From NCBI RefSeq assembly GCF_028473605.1, contig NZ_CP097267.1:2596501-2660500 (forward strand): a DNA stretch of 64,000 nucleotides. The letters run 5' to 3'. A program made the position numbers and the translations under genes. Below the pieces are notes generated by a model. The model was not told where the DNA came from and made no database searches. It saw nothing but the letters and a program-made list of their open reading frames with translations. Positions 54,399 through 64,000 of this stretch are shown here, piece by piece. Source of the stretch: Acidovorax sp. NCPPB 3576 (lineage in GTDB: Bacteria; Pseudomonadota; Gammaproteobacteria; Burkholderiales; Burkholderiaceae_C). Positions within the stretch are counted from its first letter, which is position 1, and every line of letters starts with the position of its first letter.

Positions 54399-55760
54399 TC
54401 AGGCAGCGGCTTGCCAGTCGCGCACGTCGATCTTGCCGGTGACGGCGGCGGAGATCAGGGCAGTGCGGCGTTCTTGCATCAATGCAATCGCCTCTTCTGC
54501 TTTTGAAATCAACTCAAGTAACTTGCGTGACTCGCTGCTCACAAAGAAAACTATTTGCTTTTGCTCGTCAACTTTAGGAATTGGAATGACAAAATTCCCA
54601 ATTTGGCTCGGACTTATGTGTGGAACGCTGACACCGGTGGTATCTGGCGTGAAATGGGCGGGGAACATGTTTGAGGACAAAAGCATCAATAGATAGTCCG
54701 CATCCAAATGCTCGCTTGTCTTTATTAATGCAACCCGCTGTAGCAATAGACATGGAAGATCAGACTCCTTAACTTTGGCAACTCGAATTCCTTCGCTAAT
54801 CAAAGGTCTATCCATACCAATGACAATATCGCCTTTCCGCACCACATAAGCATCGAGACCGTCCGATGGCTTACGTTTCCAATACACCACTTCATCCCAT
54901 TTCAGACTGTTTACGCTGACGTTTATTCCGCGAAGAAGTTTTGTATCTTCATCGTTGACTGAAAACCCGGACGACTGAAAAGCGTATCCAGGAAGAATTG
55001 ATATGTGGAACCCGCACTTGCCCACCACCCAATGCGCAGGTACGTCGCCTAGCCGCTCCACGCCGGAGTCTTTCAACGGGGCGTTGGGATTGAGGCCTTT
55101 GGTGACTGCGTGGCTGATGACGGCTTGGCGCTTTTCCTTGAGCAACTCGATCAGCCGCTGCTGCTTCTCGATCAAGGCATCAATCTTCGCCGTTTCGTGG
55201 TCGAGGAAGGCCGCAATGCCCAATTGCTCGCCGAAAGTTGGCATCGCATATTTGAAGTTAACAAAAGTGTCCTGATACAAATGGACAATCGTGCTGCCGG
55301 TCTTGCTGAATTGAACAAAACCATCGAACACATTGGATTGCAGGAGCCAGAAGTAGTACTTTGTCGTGTATTTATTTTCTAACGGCCGTACAACGAACAC
55401 GCCACTATTCAGCGTTGCTTTGCCATTCAAACCACGCACTAAGGCAACTTTGCCAATGGTTCCATCTTTGGTAATCAACAAATCTTCTTCGTTGAGCTGA
55501 ATGTATGGATCTTGCTCATACCGTGCCAGATCGCAGTGGTAACAGTTTTCCCAACGAATTTCCGGGCCACTGAAGTCGGAGCCGGTCACCAAATATGGTC
55601 CTTCATCAGTGAAGTCATCTGATTTGAGTCCGTGCCAACCAACCCGCGCTTTAACATATGACTCGAACTTAACGCGAGTGAGAGCCCAGCCGCCGGGGTA
55701 ACTACCAACCCATTCCACCCCCGACTCTTTGTACTGGGGATAAGGTTTATAGCGGCTCAC
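54399..55760 (-). CDS. hsdS: Type I restriction enzyme, specificity subunit
   Basis: A 453-residue protein with two target-recognition domains (about 1-170 and 225-400) separated by the conserved helical spacer [22 protein letters not shown], and a matching C-terminal helix ([19 protein letters not shown] followed by [13 protein letters not shown]). The GTG start shares GTGA with the hsdM stop. The recognition domains are markedly AT-rich against the rest of the operon, as expected for exchangeable cassettes. The target sequence cannot be predicted. Confidence 0.94.
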   Translation of the reverse strand: MSRYKPYPQYKESGVEWVGSYPGGWALTRVKFESYVKARVGWHGLKSDDFTDEGPYLVTGSDFSGPEIRWENCYHCDLARYEQDPYIQLNEEDLLITKDGTIGKVALVRGLNGKATLNSGVFVVRPLENKYTTKYYFWLLQSNVFDGFVQFSKTGSTIVHLYQDTFVNFKYAMPTFGEQLGIAAFLDHETAKIDALIEKQQRLIELLKEKRQAVISHAVTKGLNPNAPLKDSGVERLGDVPAHWVVGKCGFHISILPGYAFQSSGFSVNDEDTKLLRGINVSVNSLKWDEVVYWKRKPSDGLDAYVVRKGDIVIGMDRPLISEGIRVAKVKESDLPCLLLQRVALIKTSEHLDADYLLMLLSSNMFPAHFTPDTTGVSVPHISPSQIGNFVIPIPKVDEQKQIVFFVSSESRKLLELISKAEEAIALMQERRTALISAAVTGKIDVRDWQAAA

Positions 55761-58081
55761 GAATGCACCTCACGCAGCAGCGCCATGATCTCGGCGCTCA
55801 CGGCGTCCAAATCGGCATCTATCTCTTCCAGTGGCCGTGGCGGCTGGTACTGGTAGAAGTGGCGGTTGAAGGGAATTTCGTAGCCGACAATGCCAATCTC
55901 GCCATCTTTGGCGTCGCGCTTGCTGGCGTCTATCCACGCATCGGGCACATGGGGCTGCACTTCGGCAACGAAGTAGGCTTCGTTGACTTCATTCACGGTG
56001 CGGCTGGGGTCCAGGGCCACGTTTTCAAAATCGCGCAGCTCGCCATCGGCTTGGTATTCGATGACTTCTTTCTTCACCTCGAACAAACCGTAGAGGGGAT
56101 TGGCTTTGCCTTTGTGAACCTTTTTGACCACTTTTTCGGCGGCGGGGTTCTTCCAGCTCACGGCATCGGCGATCTGCTTTTTCTCTTTCGCGTCCAGCGT
56201 AATGCCTGCCTTTTTGCTGGCGGCCTTGATGGCTTCGTCATAGGCATTGAAGTCGTCGTGCTGGGCGCTGCCGATTGCGCTTTGCAGGGCGCGGGCCTTG
56301 AGCAACACGGCCTTTTGTGCCAGCCAGGTGCGGGCGTCGAGCAGGTCTTTGATCTGCTTTTCCTTGAGGCTGGCAAAGTCGTGCTTGAGGTGGGCGCGTA
56401 TTTCTTCGGCGTAGTCGTCAAGCTGGCCGTAGAGGTCACAGTCGGCAGCGTCTTGCCAGTAGGGCTGGCCGTACTCGGCGTAGGCCCACTGCATGGCTGC
56501 ATTCAGCGCGCCAAACTCAAAGCGCAGGCTGGCAATGCGTTCATCGCTGAACTGCCACGACAAGCGCAGTGCCCGCTCAATGGTGATGCGGCGGTAGCCA
56601 AACTCGTGCGTGGCAAAAATTTTGCTGGCAAAGGTTTTGGCGGTTTCGGGCTTGGGGTTAGCGGCTGGGCGACCCCGGTTGCTTTTCGCTTCCGCCTGTT
56701 TGTTGAGCGCCTGCGCTTCGACCACCTCAAATTGGCCAAAGCAACGGGTGATGGTGGCAATGTCGGCCTCATCCATCACATTGCGCTTGCTGCCCAGCGA
56801 TTTGCGCATCTTGCCGCAGAGGTTGGCGCCGTTGATGAGCTGCACCTTGCCTTTGCGCTCGGCTGGCTTTTTGTTCGACAGCACCCACACATAGGTGGCA
56901 ATGCCGGTGTTGTAGAACATGTCGGTGGGCAGCGCGACGATGGCTTCAAGCAGGTCGCTTTCCAAAATATGGCGCCGGATTTCCGATTCCCCCGAGCCTG
57001 CGCCGCCAGTGAACAGCGGCGAGCCGTTGAGGATGATGCCGATGCGCGAGCCACCATTCTTCACATCGCGCAGCTTGCTGATGAGATGCAGCAAAAATAG
57101 CAGCGACCCATCGGACACCCGCGGCAGGCCGGCGCCAAAGCGGCCATCGAAGCCTTTGAGGGTGTGTTCGTTGGTAATGTCGCCCTCGATCTTTTTCCAG
57201 TCCACGCCAAATGGCGGGTTGGAGAGCATGTAGTCGAACTTGCTGGCGTAGAGGTGGTCGTTGGAAAGGGTGTTACCGAGCTTGATGTTGCCGACCTCTT
57301 GCCCCTTGATGAGCATGTCGGCCTTGCAGATGGCGTAGCTCTCTGGGTTGAGCTCCTGGCCAAAGGCGCGCATCACGGCCTGGGGGTTCTGCTCGTGCAC
57401 GTATTCCATGCCCGCCGAGAGAAAACCGCCCGTGCCCGCTGTGGGGTCGTAAATGGTGCGGATGATGCCGGGCTTGGTGAGGGCTTCGTCGTCTTCCATA
57501 AACACCAGCGAGGTGGTGAGGTGAACGATGTCGCGGGGGGTGAAGTGCTCGCCCGCCGTCTCGTTGGAGCTTTCGGCAAATTTGCGGATCAGCTCTTCAA
57601 ACACCAGGCCCATTTCGTAGTTGGACACGGCGTTGGGGTGCAGGTCCATGGTGCGGACCTTTTGCACCACCTTGTAGAGCAGGTTGGCGTCGTTCAGCAG
57701 GCCAATGAATTCAGAAAACTTGAAGTGGTCAAAAATCTCGCGGGCGTCTTTGGAAAAGCACTGGATGTAGCGCTCCAGATTGGCCTTGATGCCCGACTCG
57801 CCCAGGGTACCGAGGTCCATGGGTGAGGTGTTGAAGAAAGCCAGCCCGCCGGAGGCACGCAGGATCAGTTTCTCCTTGGCCTCTTCCGCAATGGCCATCT
57901 TCTCGACCTTGGCTGCTGCGGCCAACACGGCGCGCTTGCTGCCCTCCAGCACACATTCCAAACGGCGCAGCAGCGCAAAGGGCAGGATGACGCGGCCATA
58001 TTGGCTCTGCTTGAAATCGCCGCGCAGTAAATCAGCCAGCGCCCACAGGTCGGCGGCGAGGTTATTGGTTTCTTGGGTCAT
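55757..58081 (-). CDS. hsdM: Type I restriction enzyme, M subunit (N6-adenine methyltransferase)
   Basis: A 774-residue methyltransferase. An N-terminal HsdM domain ([16 protein letters not shown]) precedes SAM motif [12 protein letters not shown] (about 212-222) and motif [11 protein letters not shown] (288-292). At 774 residues it is about 250 longer than E. coli HsdM; the extra part after residue 480 is hydrophilic and ends with [24 protein letters not shown], which occurs in the larger HsdM class. First gene of hsdMSR; about 160 bp downstream of lpdA on the same strand. Confidence 0.94.
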   Translation of the reverse strand: MTQETNNLAADLWALADLLRGDFKQSQYGRVILPFALLRRLECVLEGSKRAVLAAAAKVEKMAIAEEAKEKLILRASGGLAFFNTSPMDLGTLGESGIKANLERYIQCFSKDAREIFDHFKFSEFIGLLNDANLLYKVVQKVRTMDLHPNAVSNYEMGLVFEELIRKFAESSNETAGEHFTPRDIVHLTTSLVFMEDDEALTKPGIIRTIYDPTAGTGGFLSAGMEYVHEQNPQAVMRAFGQELNPESYAICKADMLIKGQEVGNIKLGNTLSNDHLYASKFDYMLSNPPFGVDWKKIEGDITNEHTLKGFDGRFGAGLPRVSDGSLLFLLHLISKLRDVKNGGSRIGIILNGSPLFTGGAGSGESEIRRHILESDLLEAIVALPTDMFYNTGIATYVWVLSNKKPAERKGKVQLINGANLCGKMRKSLGSKRNVMDEADIATITRCFGQFEVVEAQALNKQAEAKSNRGRPAANPKPETAKTFASKIFATHEFGYRRITIERALRLSWQFSDERIASLRFEFGALNAAMQWAYAEYGQPYWQDAADCDLYGQLDDYAEEIRAHLKHDFASLKEKQIKDLLDARTWLAQKAVLLKARALQSAIGSAQHDDFNAYDEAIKAASKKAGITLDAKEKKQIADAVSWKNPAAEKVVKKVHKGKANPLYGLFEVKKEVIEYQADGELRDFENVALDPSRTVNEVNEAYFVAEVQPHVPDAWIDASKRDAKDGEIGIVGYEIPFNRHFYQYQPPRPLEEIDADLDAVSAEIMALLREVHS

Positions 58082-58188
58082 TGATTACGAACGAGGCGAA
58101 CGGGGCATTAGGGTTTCAACCAAATGTGAAAAAGTATTGCGCGGGGTTGGGGCGCAATGGGCCAACCCAGGCGCAGGCCTCAAACCAC

Positions 58189-58219
58189 AAAGCCCGAACC
58201 GTTGCCAGTTCGGGCTTTT
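58189..58219. terminator. Intrinsic terminator after lpdA
   Basis: AAAGCCCGAAC pairs with GTTCGGGCTTT over eight bases, with T and A runs on both sides, so it can work in both directions. It ends the aceE-aceF-lpdA transcript 24 bp past the lpdA stop and separates it from hsdM. Confidence 0.88.
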
Positions 58220-58241
58220 ATCTTTCAGCAGTGAGCCTGGC

Positions 58242-60110
58242 TTACTTCTTCTGCGGCGGCACATCCGTGCAGGAGCCGTGCGCGATCTCCGCCGCCATGC
58301 CGATGCTTTCGCCCAGCGTGGGGTGCGGGTGGATCGTCTTGCCGATGTCCACCGCGTCGGCGCCCATCTCGATGGCCAGGGCGATCTCGCCGATCATGTC
58401 GCCCGCATGCGTGCCGACCATGCCGCCGCCCAGGATGCGGCCATGGCCATGGGCCTCGGGCGAATCGTCGAACAGCAGCTTGGTCACGCCTTCGTCGCGG
58501 CCGTTGGCGATGGCGCGGCCGGAGGCGTTCCAGGGGAACAGGCCCTTCTTGACCTTGATGCCTTGCGCCTTGGCCTGGTCTTCCGTGAGGCCCACCCAGG
58601 CCACTTCGGGGTCGGTGTAGGCCACGCTCGGGATCACGCGGGCGTTGAAGGCGGCGGCGGCCAGCTCCTTGTTGCCCTGCAGTTCGCCGGCGATGACTTC
58701 CGCCGCCACATGCGCCTCATGCACCGCCTTGTGCGCCAGCATGGGCTGGCCCACGATGTCGCCGATGGCGAAGATGTGCGGCACGTTGGTGCGCATCTGG
58801 ATGTCCACGTCGATGAAGCCGCGGTCGGTGACGGCCACGCCGGCCTTGTCGGCACCGATCTTCTTGCCGTTGGGCGTGCGGCCCACGGCCTGCAGCACCA
58901 GGTCGTACACCTGGGGTTCGGGGGCCGTGCCGCCCTCTTCCGCTGCGGCGAACGTGACCTTGATGCCTTCGGACGTGGCTTCGGCGCCCACCGTCTTGGT
59001 CTTGAGCATGATGTTGTCGAAGCGCTTGGCGTTCATCTTCTGCCAGATCTTGACGAGGTCGCGGTCGGCGCCCTGCATCAGTCCGTCCATCATCTCGACC
59101 ACATCCAGGCGCGCGCCGAGCGTGCTGTACACGGTGCCCATTTCCAGGCCGATGATGCCGCCGCCCAGGATGAGCATGCGCTTCGGAACCGCCTTGAGTT
59201 CCAGCGCGCCGGTGGAGTCCACCACGCGCGGGTCCTTGGGCATGAACGGCAGGTGCACGGCCTGCGAGCCGGCGGCGATGACGGCGTTCTTGAAGGCGAT
59301 GACCTTCTTGGTGCCCGTCTTCTCCTGGCCCGTGCCGCTGGTCTCCTCGACTTCGAGGTGGTGGGCGCCGACGAACTGGCCCAGGCCACGCACGGTGGTC
59401 ACCTTGCGCATCTTGGCCATGGCGGCCAGGCCGCCGGTCAGCTTGCCGATGACCTTTTCCTTGTGGACGCGCAGCTTGTCGATGTCCAGGCTGGGGTCGC
59501 CATAGCTCACGCCCAGGTCGGCCATGTGGCTGACTTCGTCCATGACGGCGGCCACGTGCAGCAGTGCCTTCGACGGGATGCAGCCCACGTTCAGGCACAC
59601 GCCGCCCAGGGTGGCGTAGCGCTCGACGACGATCACCTTGAGGCCCAGGTCGGCCGCACGGAACGCGGCGCTGTAGCCGCCAGGGCCACCGCCCAGCACG
59701 AGCACATCGCAATCCAGGTCGACCGTGCCGCTGTAGCTGGCCGCTGGAGTGTTTGCTACGCTTTTTGTAGCATCATGCCCTAGTACTGATTGCGCTGGAG
59801 CCTGTTTTGTGTCGGAGGCTGCCGCAGGCGCGGCAGCGGGTGCGGGCGCCGGGGCCGGCGCGCTGGCGGCGTCGGACGCCTCCAGCGTGAGCAGCACGGA
59901 GCCTTCCGCGACCTTGTCGCCGATCTGGACCTTGAGTTCCTTCACCACGCCGGCATGGCTCGACGGGATTTCCATCGAGGCCTTGTCGGATTCCACGGTG
60001 ATGAGGCTCTGCTCGGCCTTGATGGTGTCGCCGGGCTTCACCAGCAACTCGATCACGCCGACTTCGGCGAAGTCGCCGATGTCGGGTACCTTGATGTCGA
60101 TCACTGCCAT
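58242..60110 (-). CDS. lpdA: Dihydrolipoyl dehydrogenase (E3) with N-terminal lipoyl domain
   Basis: A 622-residue E3 component of pyruvate dehydrogenase that reoxidises the lipoyl arm and reduces NAD. Residues 1-78 form a lipoyl domain ([10 protein letters not shown], Lys43), an Ala/Pro linker follows and then the flavoprotein: FAD motif LGGGPGGYSAAF, redox cysteines Cys172 and Cys177 in GVCLNVGCIPSK, NAD motif LGGGIIGLEMG, and the C-terminal base HPHPTLGES. Such lipoyl-E3 fusions occur in betaproteobacteria. The linker carries an in-frame dispersed repeat (residues 100-119). It is 13 bp after aceF. Confidence 0.95.
   Translation of the reverse strand: MAVIDIKVPDIGDFAEVGVIELLVKPGDTIKAEQSLITVESDKASMEIPSSHAGVVKELKVQIGDKVAEGSVLLTLEASDAASAPAPAPAPAAAPAAASDTKQAPAQSVLGHDATKSVANTPAASYSGTVDLDCDVLVLGGGPGGYSAAFRAADLGLKVIVVERYATLGGVCLNVGCIPSKALLHVAAVMDEVSHMADLGVSYGDPSLDIDKLRVHKEKVIGKLTGGLAAMAKMRKVTTVRGLGQFVGAHHLEVEETSGTGQEKTGTKKVIAFKNAVIAAGSQAVHLPFMPKDPRVVDSTGALELKAVPKRMLILGGGIIGLEMGTVYSTLGARLDVVEMMDGLMQGADRDLVKIWQKMNAKRFDNIMLKTKTVGAEATSEGIKVTFAAAEEGGTAPEPQVYDLVLQAVGRTPNGKKIGADKAGVAVTDRGFIDVDIQMRTNVPHIFAIGDIVGQPMLAHKAVHEAHVAAEVIAGELQGNKELAAAAFNARVIPSVAYTDPEVAWVGLTEDQAKAQGIKVKKGLFPWNASGRAIANGRDEGVTKLLFDDSPEAHGHGRILGGGMVGTHAGDMIGEIALAIEMGADAVDIGKTIHPHPTLGESIGMAAEIAHGSCTDVPPQKK
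59752..59813 (+). repeat. Dispersed palindromic repeat, copy 5 (inside lpdA)
   Basis: Stem TGCTACGCTTTTTGTAGCA, core ATGCCCTAGT, ATTGCGCTGGAG and a TTTTG tail, antisense to lpdA but in frame. It encodes TKQAPAQSVLGHDATKSVA in the flexible linker. Confidence 0.88.
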
Positions 60111-60123
60111 AGGGGATGCTCCT

Positions 60124-61800
60124 TTACAGCAGGATGCGGCGGTAGTCCGCCAGCACTTGGCCGAGGTAGGCGTTGAAGCGCGCGGCGCTGGCGCCGTCGA
60201 TCACGCGGTGGTCGTACGACAGCGACAGCGGCAGCACCAGGCGCGGCACGAAGGCCTTGCCGTCCCACACCGGCTTCATCTGGCCCTTGGAGAGGCCGAG
60301 GATGGCCACTTCGGGCGCGTTGATGATGGGCGTGAAGTGCGTGCCGCCGATGCCGCCGAGCGAGCTGATCGACATGCAGCCGCCCTGCATGTCGGCGCTG
60401 CCCAGCTTGCCGTCGCGGGCCTTCTTGGCCAGTTCGCCCATTTCCTGGCTGATCTGGATGATGCCCTTCTTGTCGGCATCTTTCAGCACCGGCACCACGA
60501 GGCCGTTGGGCGTGTCCGCCGCGAAGCCGACGTTGTAGTACTGCTTGTAGACAAGGGTGTCGCCGTCCAGGCTGGTGTTGAACTCAGGGAATTTCTTGAG
60601 CGCGGCCACCACGGCCTTGATGACGAAGGCGAGCATGGTCACCTTGACGCCGGACTTTTCGTTCTCCTTGTTGGTGGAGACGCGGAAGGCTTCCAGTTCG
60701 GTGATGTCGGCCTCGTCGTTGTTGGTGACGTGGGGAATCATCACCCAGTTGCGGTGCAGGTTGGCGCCGCTGATCTTCTTGATGCGCGAGAGGTCCTTGC
60801 GCTCCACGGCGCCGAACTTGGCGAAGTCCACCTTCGGCCACGGCAGCAGATCCAGCCCGGCACTCGAGCCGCCGCCGGCCGAGGGCTTGGCCGCCTGCGC
60901 CTTGGTCTGGGCCGCGCCGCTCATCACCTGCTTGGTGAAGGCCTGCACGTCGTCCTGCGTGATGCGGCCCTTGGGGCCGGAGCCCTTGACCTCGTCCAGC
61001 GGCACGCCGAGTTCGCGGGCGAACTTGCGCACCGAAGGGCTGGCGTGCGGCAGGCCGACGGGCGCAGCGCCCGGGGCATGCGGCGCGGGGGCAGCGGCGG
61101 GCTTGGCACCGGCCTGGGGCGCGGCTTCTTCAGCCGGCACTGGCTTGGCCTCGGCCGGGGCAGGCGCAGCAGCCGCCGCCGGGGCGGCGCCCGCGGCGCC
61201 TTCCATGATCGCCACGAGATCGCCCACGTTGAGCTTGTCGCCGATCTTGACCTTCAGTTCCTTGATCACGCCCGCCGCAGGCGACGGGATTTCCATCGAG
61301 GCCTTGTCGGACTCGACGGTGAACAGCGACTGCTCGGCCTTGACCGTGTCGCCCACCTTGACCAGCAGTTCGATGACCGCCACGTCCTTGAAGTCGCCGA
61401 TGTCGGGCACGTGCACTTCCACGGGGCCCGACGCAGCGGGCGCCGCTGCCGGTGCGGCGGCGGGCGCCTCGGCAGGCGCGGGCGCGGATGCTACTGATTT
61501 AGTAGCGCCATGCCCTAGTGCTGATTGCGCCGGAGCCGGTTTTGACTCAGAGGCTGCCTCGCCAGCGGCCTCGACCACCACGATGACCGAGCCCTGCTTG
61601 ACCTTGTCGCCCACGGCGACCTTCAGTTCTTTCACCACGCCGGCGTGGCTCGACGGGATTTCCATCGAGGCCTTGTCCGATTCCACGGTGATGAGCGATT
61701 GCTCGGCCTTGACCGTGTCGCCGGGCTTGACCAGCAACTCGATCACGCCCACTTCGTCGAAATCCCCGATGTCCGGGACCTGGATATCTACCAATGCCAT
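60124..61800 (-). CDS. aceF: Pyruvate dehydrogenase E2, dihydrolipoyllysine acetyltransferase
   Basis: A 558-residue E2 core subunit. Two lipoyl domains have Lys43 and Lys166 in [10 protein letters not shown] contexts; the peripheral-subunit-binding domain has [20 protein letters not shown], and the catalytic domain ends with [15 protein letters not shown], the HxxxD active site. It passes acetyl groups from E1 to CoA. The first lipoyl domain is almost identical to the one in LpdA, also at DNA level. Residues 86-104 of the first linker come from a dispersed repeat. It lies 19 bp after aceE. Confidence 0.96.
   Translation of the reverse strand: MALVDIQVPDIGDFDEVGVIELLVKPGDTVKAEQSLITVESDKASMEIPSSHAGVVKELKVAVGDKVKQGSVIVVVEAAGEAASESKPAPAQSALGHGATKSVASAPAPAEAPAAAPAAAPAASGPVEVHVPDIGDFKDVAVIELLVKVGDTVKAEQSLFTVESDKASMEIPSPAAGVIKELKVKIGDKLNVGDLVAIMEGAAGAAPAAAAAPAPAEAKPVPAEEAAPQAGAKPAAAPAPHAPGAAPVGLPHASPSVRKFARELGVPLDEVKGSGPKGRITQDDVQAFTKQVMSGAAQTKAQAAKPSAGGGSSAGLDLLPWPKVDFAKFGAVERKDLSRIKKISGANLHRNWVMIPHVTNNDEADITELEAFRVSTNKENEKSGVKVTMLAFVIKAVVAALKKFPEFNTSLDGDTLVYKQYYNVGFAADTPNGLVVPVLKDADKKGIIQISQEMGELAKKARDGKLGSADMQGGCMSISSLGGIGGTHFTPIINAPEVAILGLSKGQMKPVWDGKAFVPRLVLPLSLSYDHRVIDGASAARFNAYLGQVLADYRRILL
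61489..61549 (+). repeat. Dispersed palindromic repeat, copy 6 (inside aceF)
   Basis: Stem TGCTACTGATTTAGTAGC, core ATGCCCTAGT, ATTGCGCCGGAG and tail TTTTGAC, antisense to aceF and in frame. It encodes [19 protein letters not shown] between the two lipoyl domains. Confidence 0.88.
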
Positions 61801-61819
61801 GTGCGTCTCCGGTCGGTGT

Positions 61820-64000
61820 TTAAGCGTAGAGCGGGTTGATCTTGTCGGTGTTGATGCCGTACTTCTGGATCGCCTCGGCCACCTTGGCCAACGGCAGCAC
61901 GCCGTCGTCCGCCAGGCCCTTGAGCGCCGCCACGACGATGTAGTGGCGGTTGATCTCGAAGTGCTCGCGCAGCTTGCGGCGGAAATCGCTGCGCCCGAAC
62001 CCGTCGGTGCCCAGCACCTTGTAGGCGCGGCCCTTGGGGATGAAGGGGCGGATCTGCTCGGCGTAGGCCTTCATGTAGTCGGTGGAGGCAATGACCGGGC
62101 CGGTCGTCTTGGACAGCTGCTGCTCCACGAACGACACGCGCGGCGTGTCGGTGGGGTGCAGCAGGTTCCAGCGGTCGGCGTCCTGGCCGTCGCGGGTCAA
62201 CTCGTTGAAGCTCGGGCAGCTCCACACGGAAGCGGCCACGCCCCAGTCCTTTTCCAGCAGTTCCTGCGCGAAGAACGATTCCCGCAGGATGGTGCCGCTG
62301 CCCAGCAGTTGCACGGTGGGGGCGTCCTTCTTGAGGGCCGGCGCCTGCTTGCACAGGTACATGCCCTTGATGATCTGCTCTTCGGTGCCGGGCTGCAGGC
62401 CGGGCATCGAGTAGTTTTCGTTCAGCAGCGTGAGGTAGTAGAAGACGTTTTCCTGGCGCTCGACCATGCGCTTCATGCCGTCGTGCATGATCACCCCGAC
62501 TTCGTGGGCGAACGTCGGGTCGTAGCTCACGCAGTTGGGAATGGTGCCGGCCAGGATGTGGCTGTGGCCGTCTTCATGCTGCAGGCCTTCGCCGTTCAGC
62601 GTGGTGCGGCCCGAGGTGCCGCCCAGCAGGAAACCGCGCGCCTGCATGTCGCCCGCCGCCCAGGCGAGGTCGCCGATGCGCTGGAAGCCGAACATCGAGT
62701 AGTACACGTAGAACGGCACCATGATGCGGTTGTTCGTGCTGTACGAGGTGGCGGCCGCGATCCAGCTGCTCATGCCGCCGGCTTCGTTGATGCCTTCCTG
62801 CAGGATCTGGCCGGCCTTGTCTTCCTTGTAGTACATGACCTGGTCCTTGTCGACCGGGGTGTACTGCTGACCGTGCGGGTTGTAGATGCCGATCTGGCGG
62901 AACAGGCCTTCCATGCCGAACGTGCGGGCCTCGTCCACCAGGATGGGCACCACGCGCGGGCCCAGCGCCTGGTCACGCAGCAGTTGCGTGAGAAAGCGCA
63001 CGTAGGCCTGGGTGGTGGAGATTTCGCGGCCTTCGGGCGTGGGCTCGAGGATGGCCTTGAACGTGTCCAGCGACGGCACCGTGAAGCTCTCGTCGGCCTT
63101 CACGCGGCGCTTGGGCAAGTAGCCGCCGAGGGCCTTGCGGCGCTCGTGCAGGTACTTCATTTCGGGGGTGTCGTCGGCCGGCTTGTAAAACGGCAGGTCG
63201 GCGATCTGGCTGTCCGGGATCGGGATGTTGAAGCGGTCGCGGAAGGCCTTGATGTCTTCGTCACCGAGCTTCTTGGTCTGGTGGACGGTGTTCTTGCCCT
63301 CGCCGATCTTGCCCATGCCGAAGCCCTTGACGGTCTTGACCAGCAGCACGGTGGGCTGGCCCTTGTGCTCGTTGGCGGCGTGGAAGGCGGCATAGACCTT
63401 CTGCGAATCATGGCCGCCGCGGCGCAGGTTCCAGATCTCGTCGTCGCTCATGTGCTCGACCATCTTGAGCGTGCGCGGATCGCGGCCGAAGAAGTGCTTG
63501 CGCACGTAGGCGCCGTCGTTGGCCTTGAACGACTGGTAGTCCCCGTCGTTGCACTCCATCATGATCTTGCGCAGCGCGCCGTCCTTGTCACGCGCCAGCA
63601 GGTCGTCCCAGCCCTTGCCCCACAGCAGCTTGATGACGTTCCAGCCGGAGCCGCGGAATTCGCTCTCCAGCTCCTGGATGATCTTGCCGTTGCCGCGCAC
63701 CGGACCGTCCAGGCGCTGCAGGTTGCAGTTGATGACGAAGATCAGGTTGTCCAGGTTCTCGCGCGCCGCCAGGCCGATGGCGCCCAGAGATTCGACTTCA
63801 TCCATCTCGCCGTCGCCGCAGAACACCCAGACCTTGCGGTTTTCGGTATTGGCGATGCCGCGGGCGTGCAGGTATTTCAGAAAGCGCGCCTGGTAGATCG
63901 CCATCAGCGGGCCCAGGCCCATCGACACCGTGGGGAACTGCCAGAACTCGGGCATCAGCTTGGGGTGCGGGTAGCTGGAGAGGCCCTTGCCATCCACTTC
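61820..64000 (-). CDS. aceE: Pyruvate dehydrogenase E1 (partial, 5' end outside window)
   Basis: About 727 C-terminal residues of the homodimeric thiamine-diphosphate-dependent E1; the N-terminus lies beyond the right edge. Visible blocks are the ThDP motif [10 protein letters not shown] with [16 protein letters not shown], the loop [27 protein letters not shown], the transketolase-like middle [22 protein letters not shown] and the C-terminal [14 protein letters not shown]. It decarboxylates pyruvate and acetylates the E2 lipoyl arm. First gene of aceE-aceF-lpdA. Confidence 0.96.
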   Translation of the reverse strand, partial: EVDGKGLSSYPHPKLMPEFWQFPTVSMGLGPLMAIYQARFLKYLHARGIANTENRKVWVFCGDGEMDEVESLGAIGLAARENLDNLIFVINCNLQRLDGPVRGNGKIIQELESEFRGSGWNVIKLLWGKGWDDLLARDKDGALRKIMMECNDGDYQSFKANDGAYVRKHFFGRDPRTLKMVEHMSDDEIWNLRRGGHDSQKVYAAFHAANEHKGQPTVLLVKTVKGFGMGKIGEGKNTVHQTKKLGDEDIKAFRDRFNIPIPDSQIADLPFYKPADDTPEMKYLHERRKALGGYLPKRRVKADESFTVPSLDTFKAILEPTPEGREISTTQAYVRFLTQLLRDQALGPRVVPILVDEARTFGMEGLFRQIGIYNPHGQQYTPVDKDQVMYYKEDKAGQILQEGINEAGGMSSWIAAATSYSTNNRIMVPFYVYYSMFGFQRIGDLAWAAGDMQARGFLLGGTSGRTTLNGEGLQHEDGHSHILAGTIPNCVSYDPTFAHEVGVIMHDGMKRMVERQENVFYYLTLLNENYSMPGLQPGTEEQIIKGMYLCKQAPALKKDAPTVQLLGSGTILRESFFAQELLEKDWGVAASVWSCPSFNELTRDGQDADRWNLLHPTDTPRVSFVEQQLSKTTGPVIASTDYMKAYAEQIRPFIPKGRAYKVLGTDGFGRSDFRRKLREHFEINRHYIVVAALKGLADDGVLPLAKVAEAIQKYGINTDKINPLYA

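Noticed and set aside
57780..59783. Long plus-strand open frame over lpdA and hsdM
   Set aside because: It is antisense to two well-supported genes, lacks protein-like motifs and crosses a strong terminator.
1..64000. tRNA, rRNA or CRISPR arrays
   Set aside because: No T-loop or anticodon patterns, rRNA segments or regular direct-repeat/spacer series were seen on either strand by eye.

Overview
The window looks like a chromosomal segment of a GC-rich betaproteobacterium of the Comamonadaceae, close to Acidovorax. Support comes from the Bug-type solute receptor, the 2-methylcitrate genes in the order prpC-prpD-prpB beside a large HTH/ImmA-like regulator, a pyruvate dehydrogenase cluster whose E3 carries its own lipoyl domain, and a dispersed short palindromic repeat of a type I remember from this family. 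The assignment is inference from gene content, not from a database search.

Layout. 1-3.7 kb: a minus-strand envelope sugar set (phosphohexomutase, nitrilase-family hydrolase, waaA). 4.0-7.1 kb: a plus-strand alkylation-repair operon (AdaA-AlkA fusion, O6-methylguanine methyltransferase, EamA transporter). 7.4-11.2 kb: a membrane protein with five PAS-like units, GGDEF and EAL. 11.2-16.1 kb: an AT-richer spacer and then a compact five-gene operon (zinc dehydrogenase, RibD-like reductase, HAD phosphatase, DUF1349 protein, MFS transporter) of unknown purpose; this is the best candidate for an undescribed pathway. 16.1-20 kb: prpE and a chemoreceptor. 20-22.5 kb: an IS903-like IS5-family element with a frameshifted transposase, flanked by two sulfotransferase genes that face away from it and have both lost their 5' ends. 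22.6-31.2 kb: mixed housekeeping and hypothetical genes (cysteine hydrolase, PQQ-type sugar dehydrogenase, NlpC/P60 hydrolase, SNF2 helicase, EVE protein, alpha/beta hydrolase). 31.2-37.6 kb: a complete iron-uptake surface-signalling unit (ECF sigma factor, FecR, STN-TonB receptor, PepSY protein, DUF3649 protein). 37.8-42.9 kb: an ScfR/RamB-like regulator divergent from prpCDB. 43.2-50.8 kb: a divergent histidine kinase/receiver pair, an rRNA-type methyltransferase, two membrane proteins, an NAD(P)-binding protein with a divergent LysR regulator, and a Bug receptor. 51.1-58.1 kb: a type I restriction-modification operon hsdM-hsdS-hsdR. 58.2-64 kb: lpdA, aceF and the 3' part of aceE.

How the parts connect. 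prpE and prpCDB together make the propionate to 2-methylcitrate to pyruvate plus succinate route, and the prp promoter region carries four copies of a TTYGCARA motif resembling RamB-type sites. fecR and the TonB receptor gene share a 30-bp promoter-like block with identical spacing, consistent with control by the adjacent ECF sigma factor. The hsd operon sits between intact lpdA and a diverged 61-bp copy of the lpdA 3' end, which suggests it arrived as an island at the lpdA 3' end. A short palindromic repeat family occurs six or seven times; three copies lie in frame inside waaA, aceF and lpdA and encode nearly the same peptide in each.
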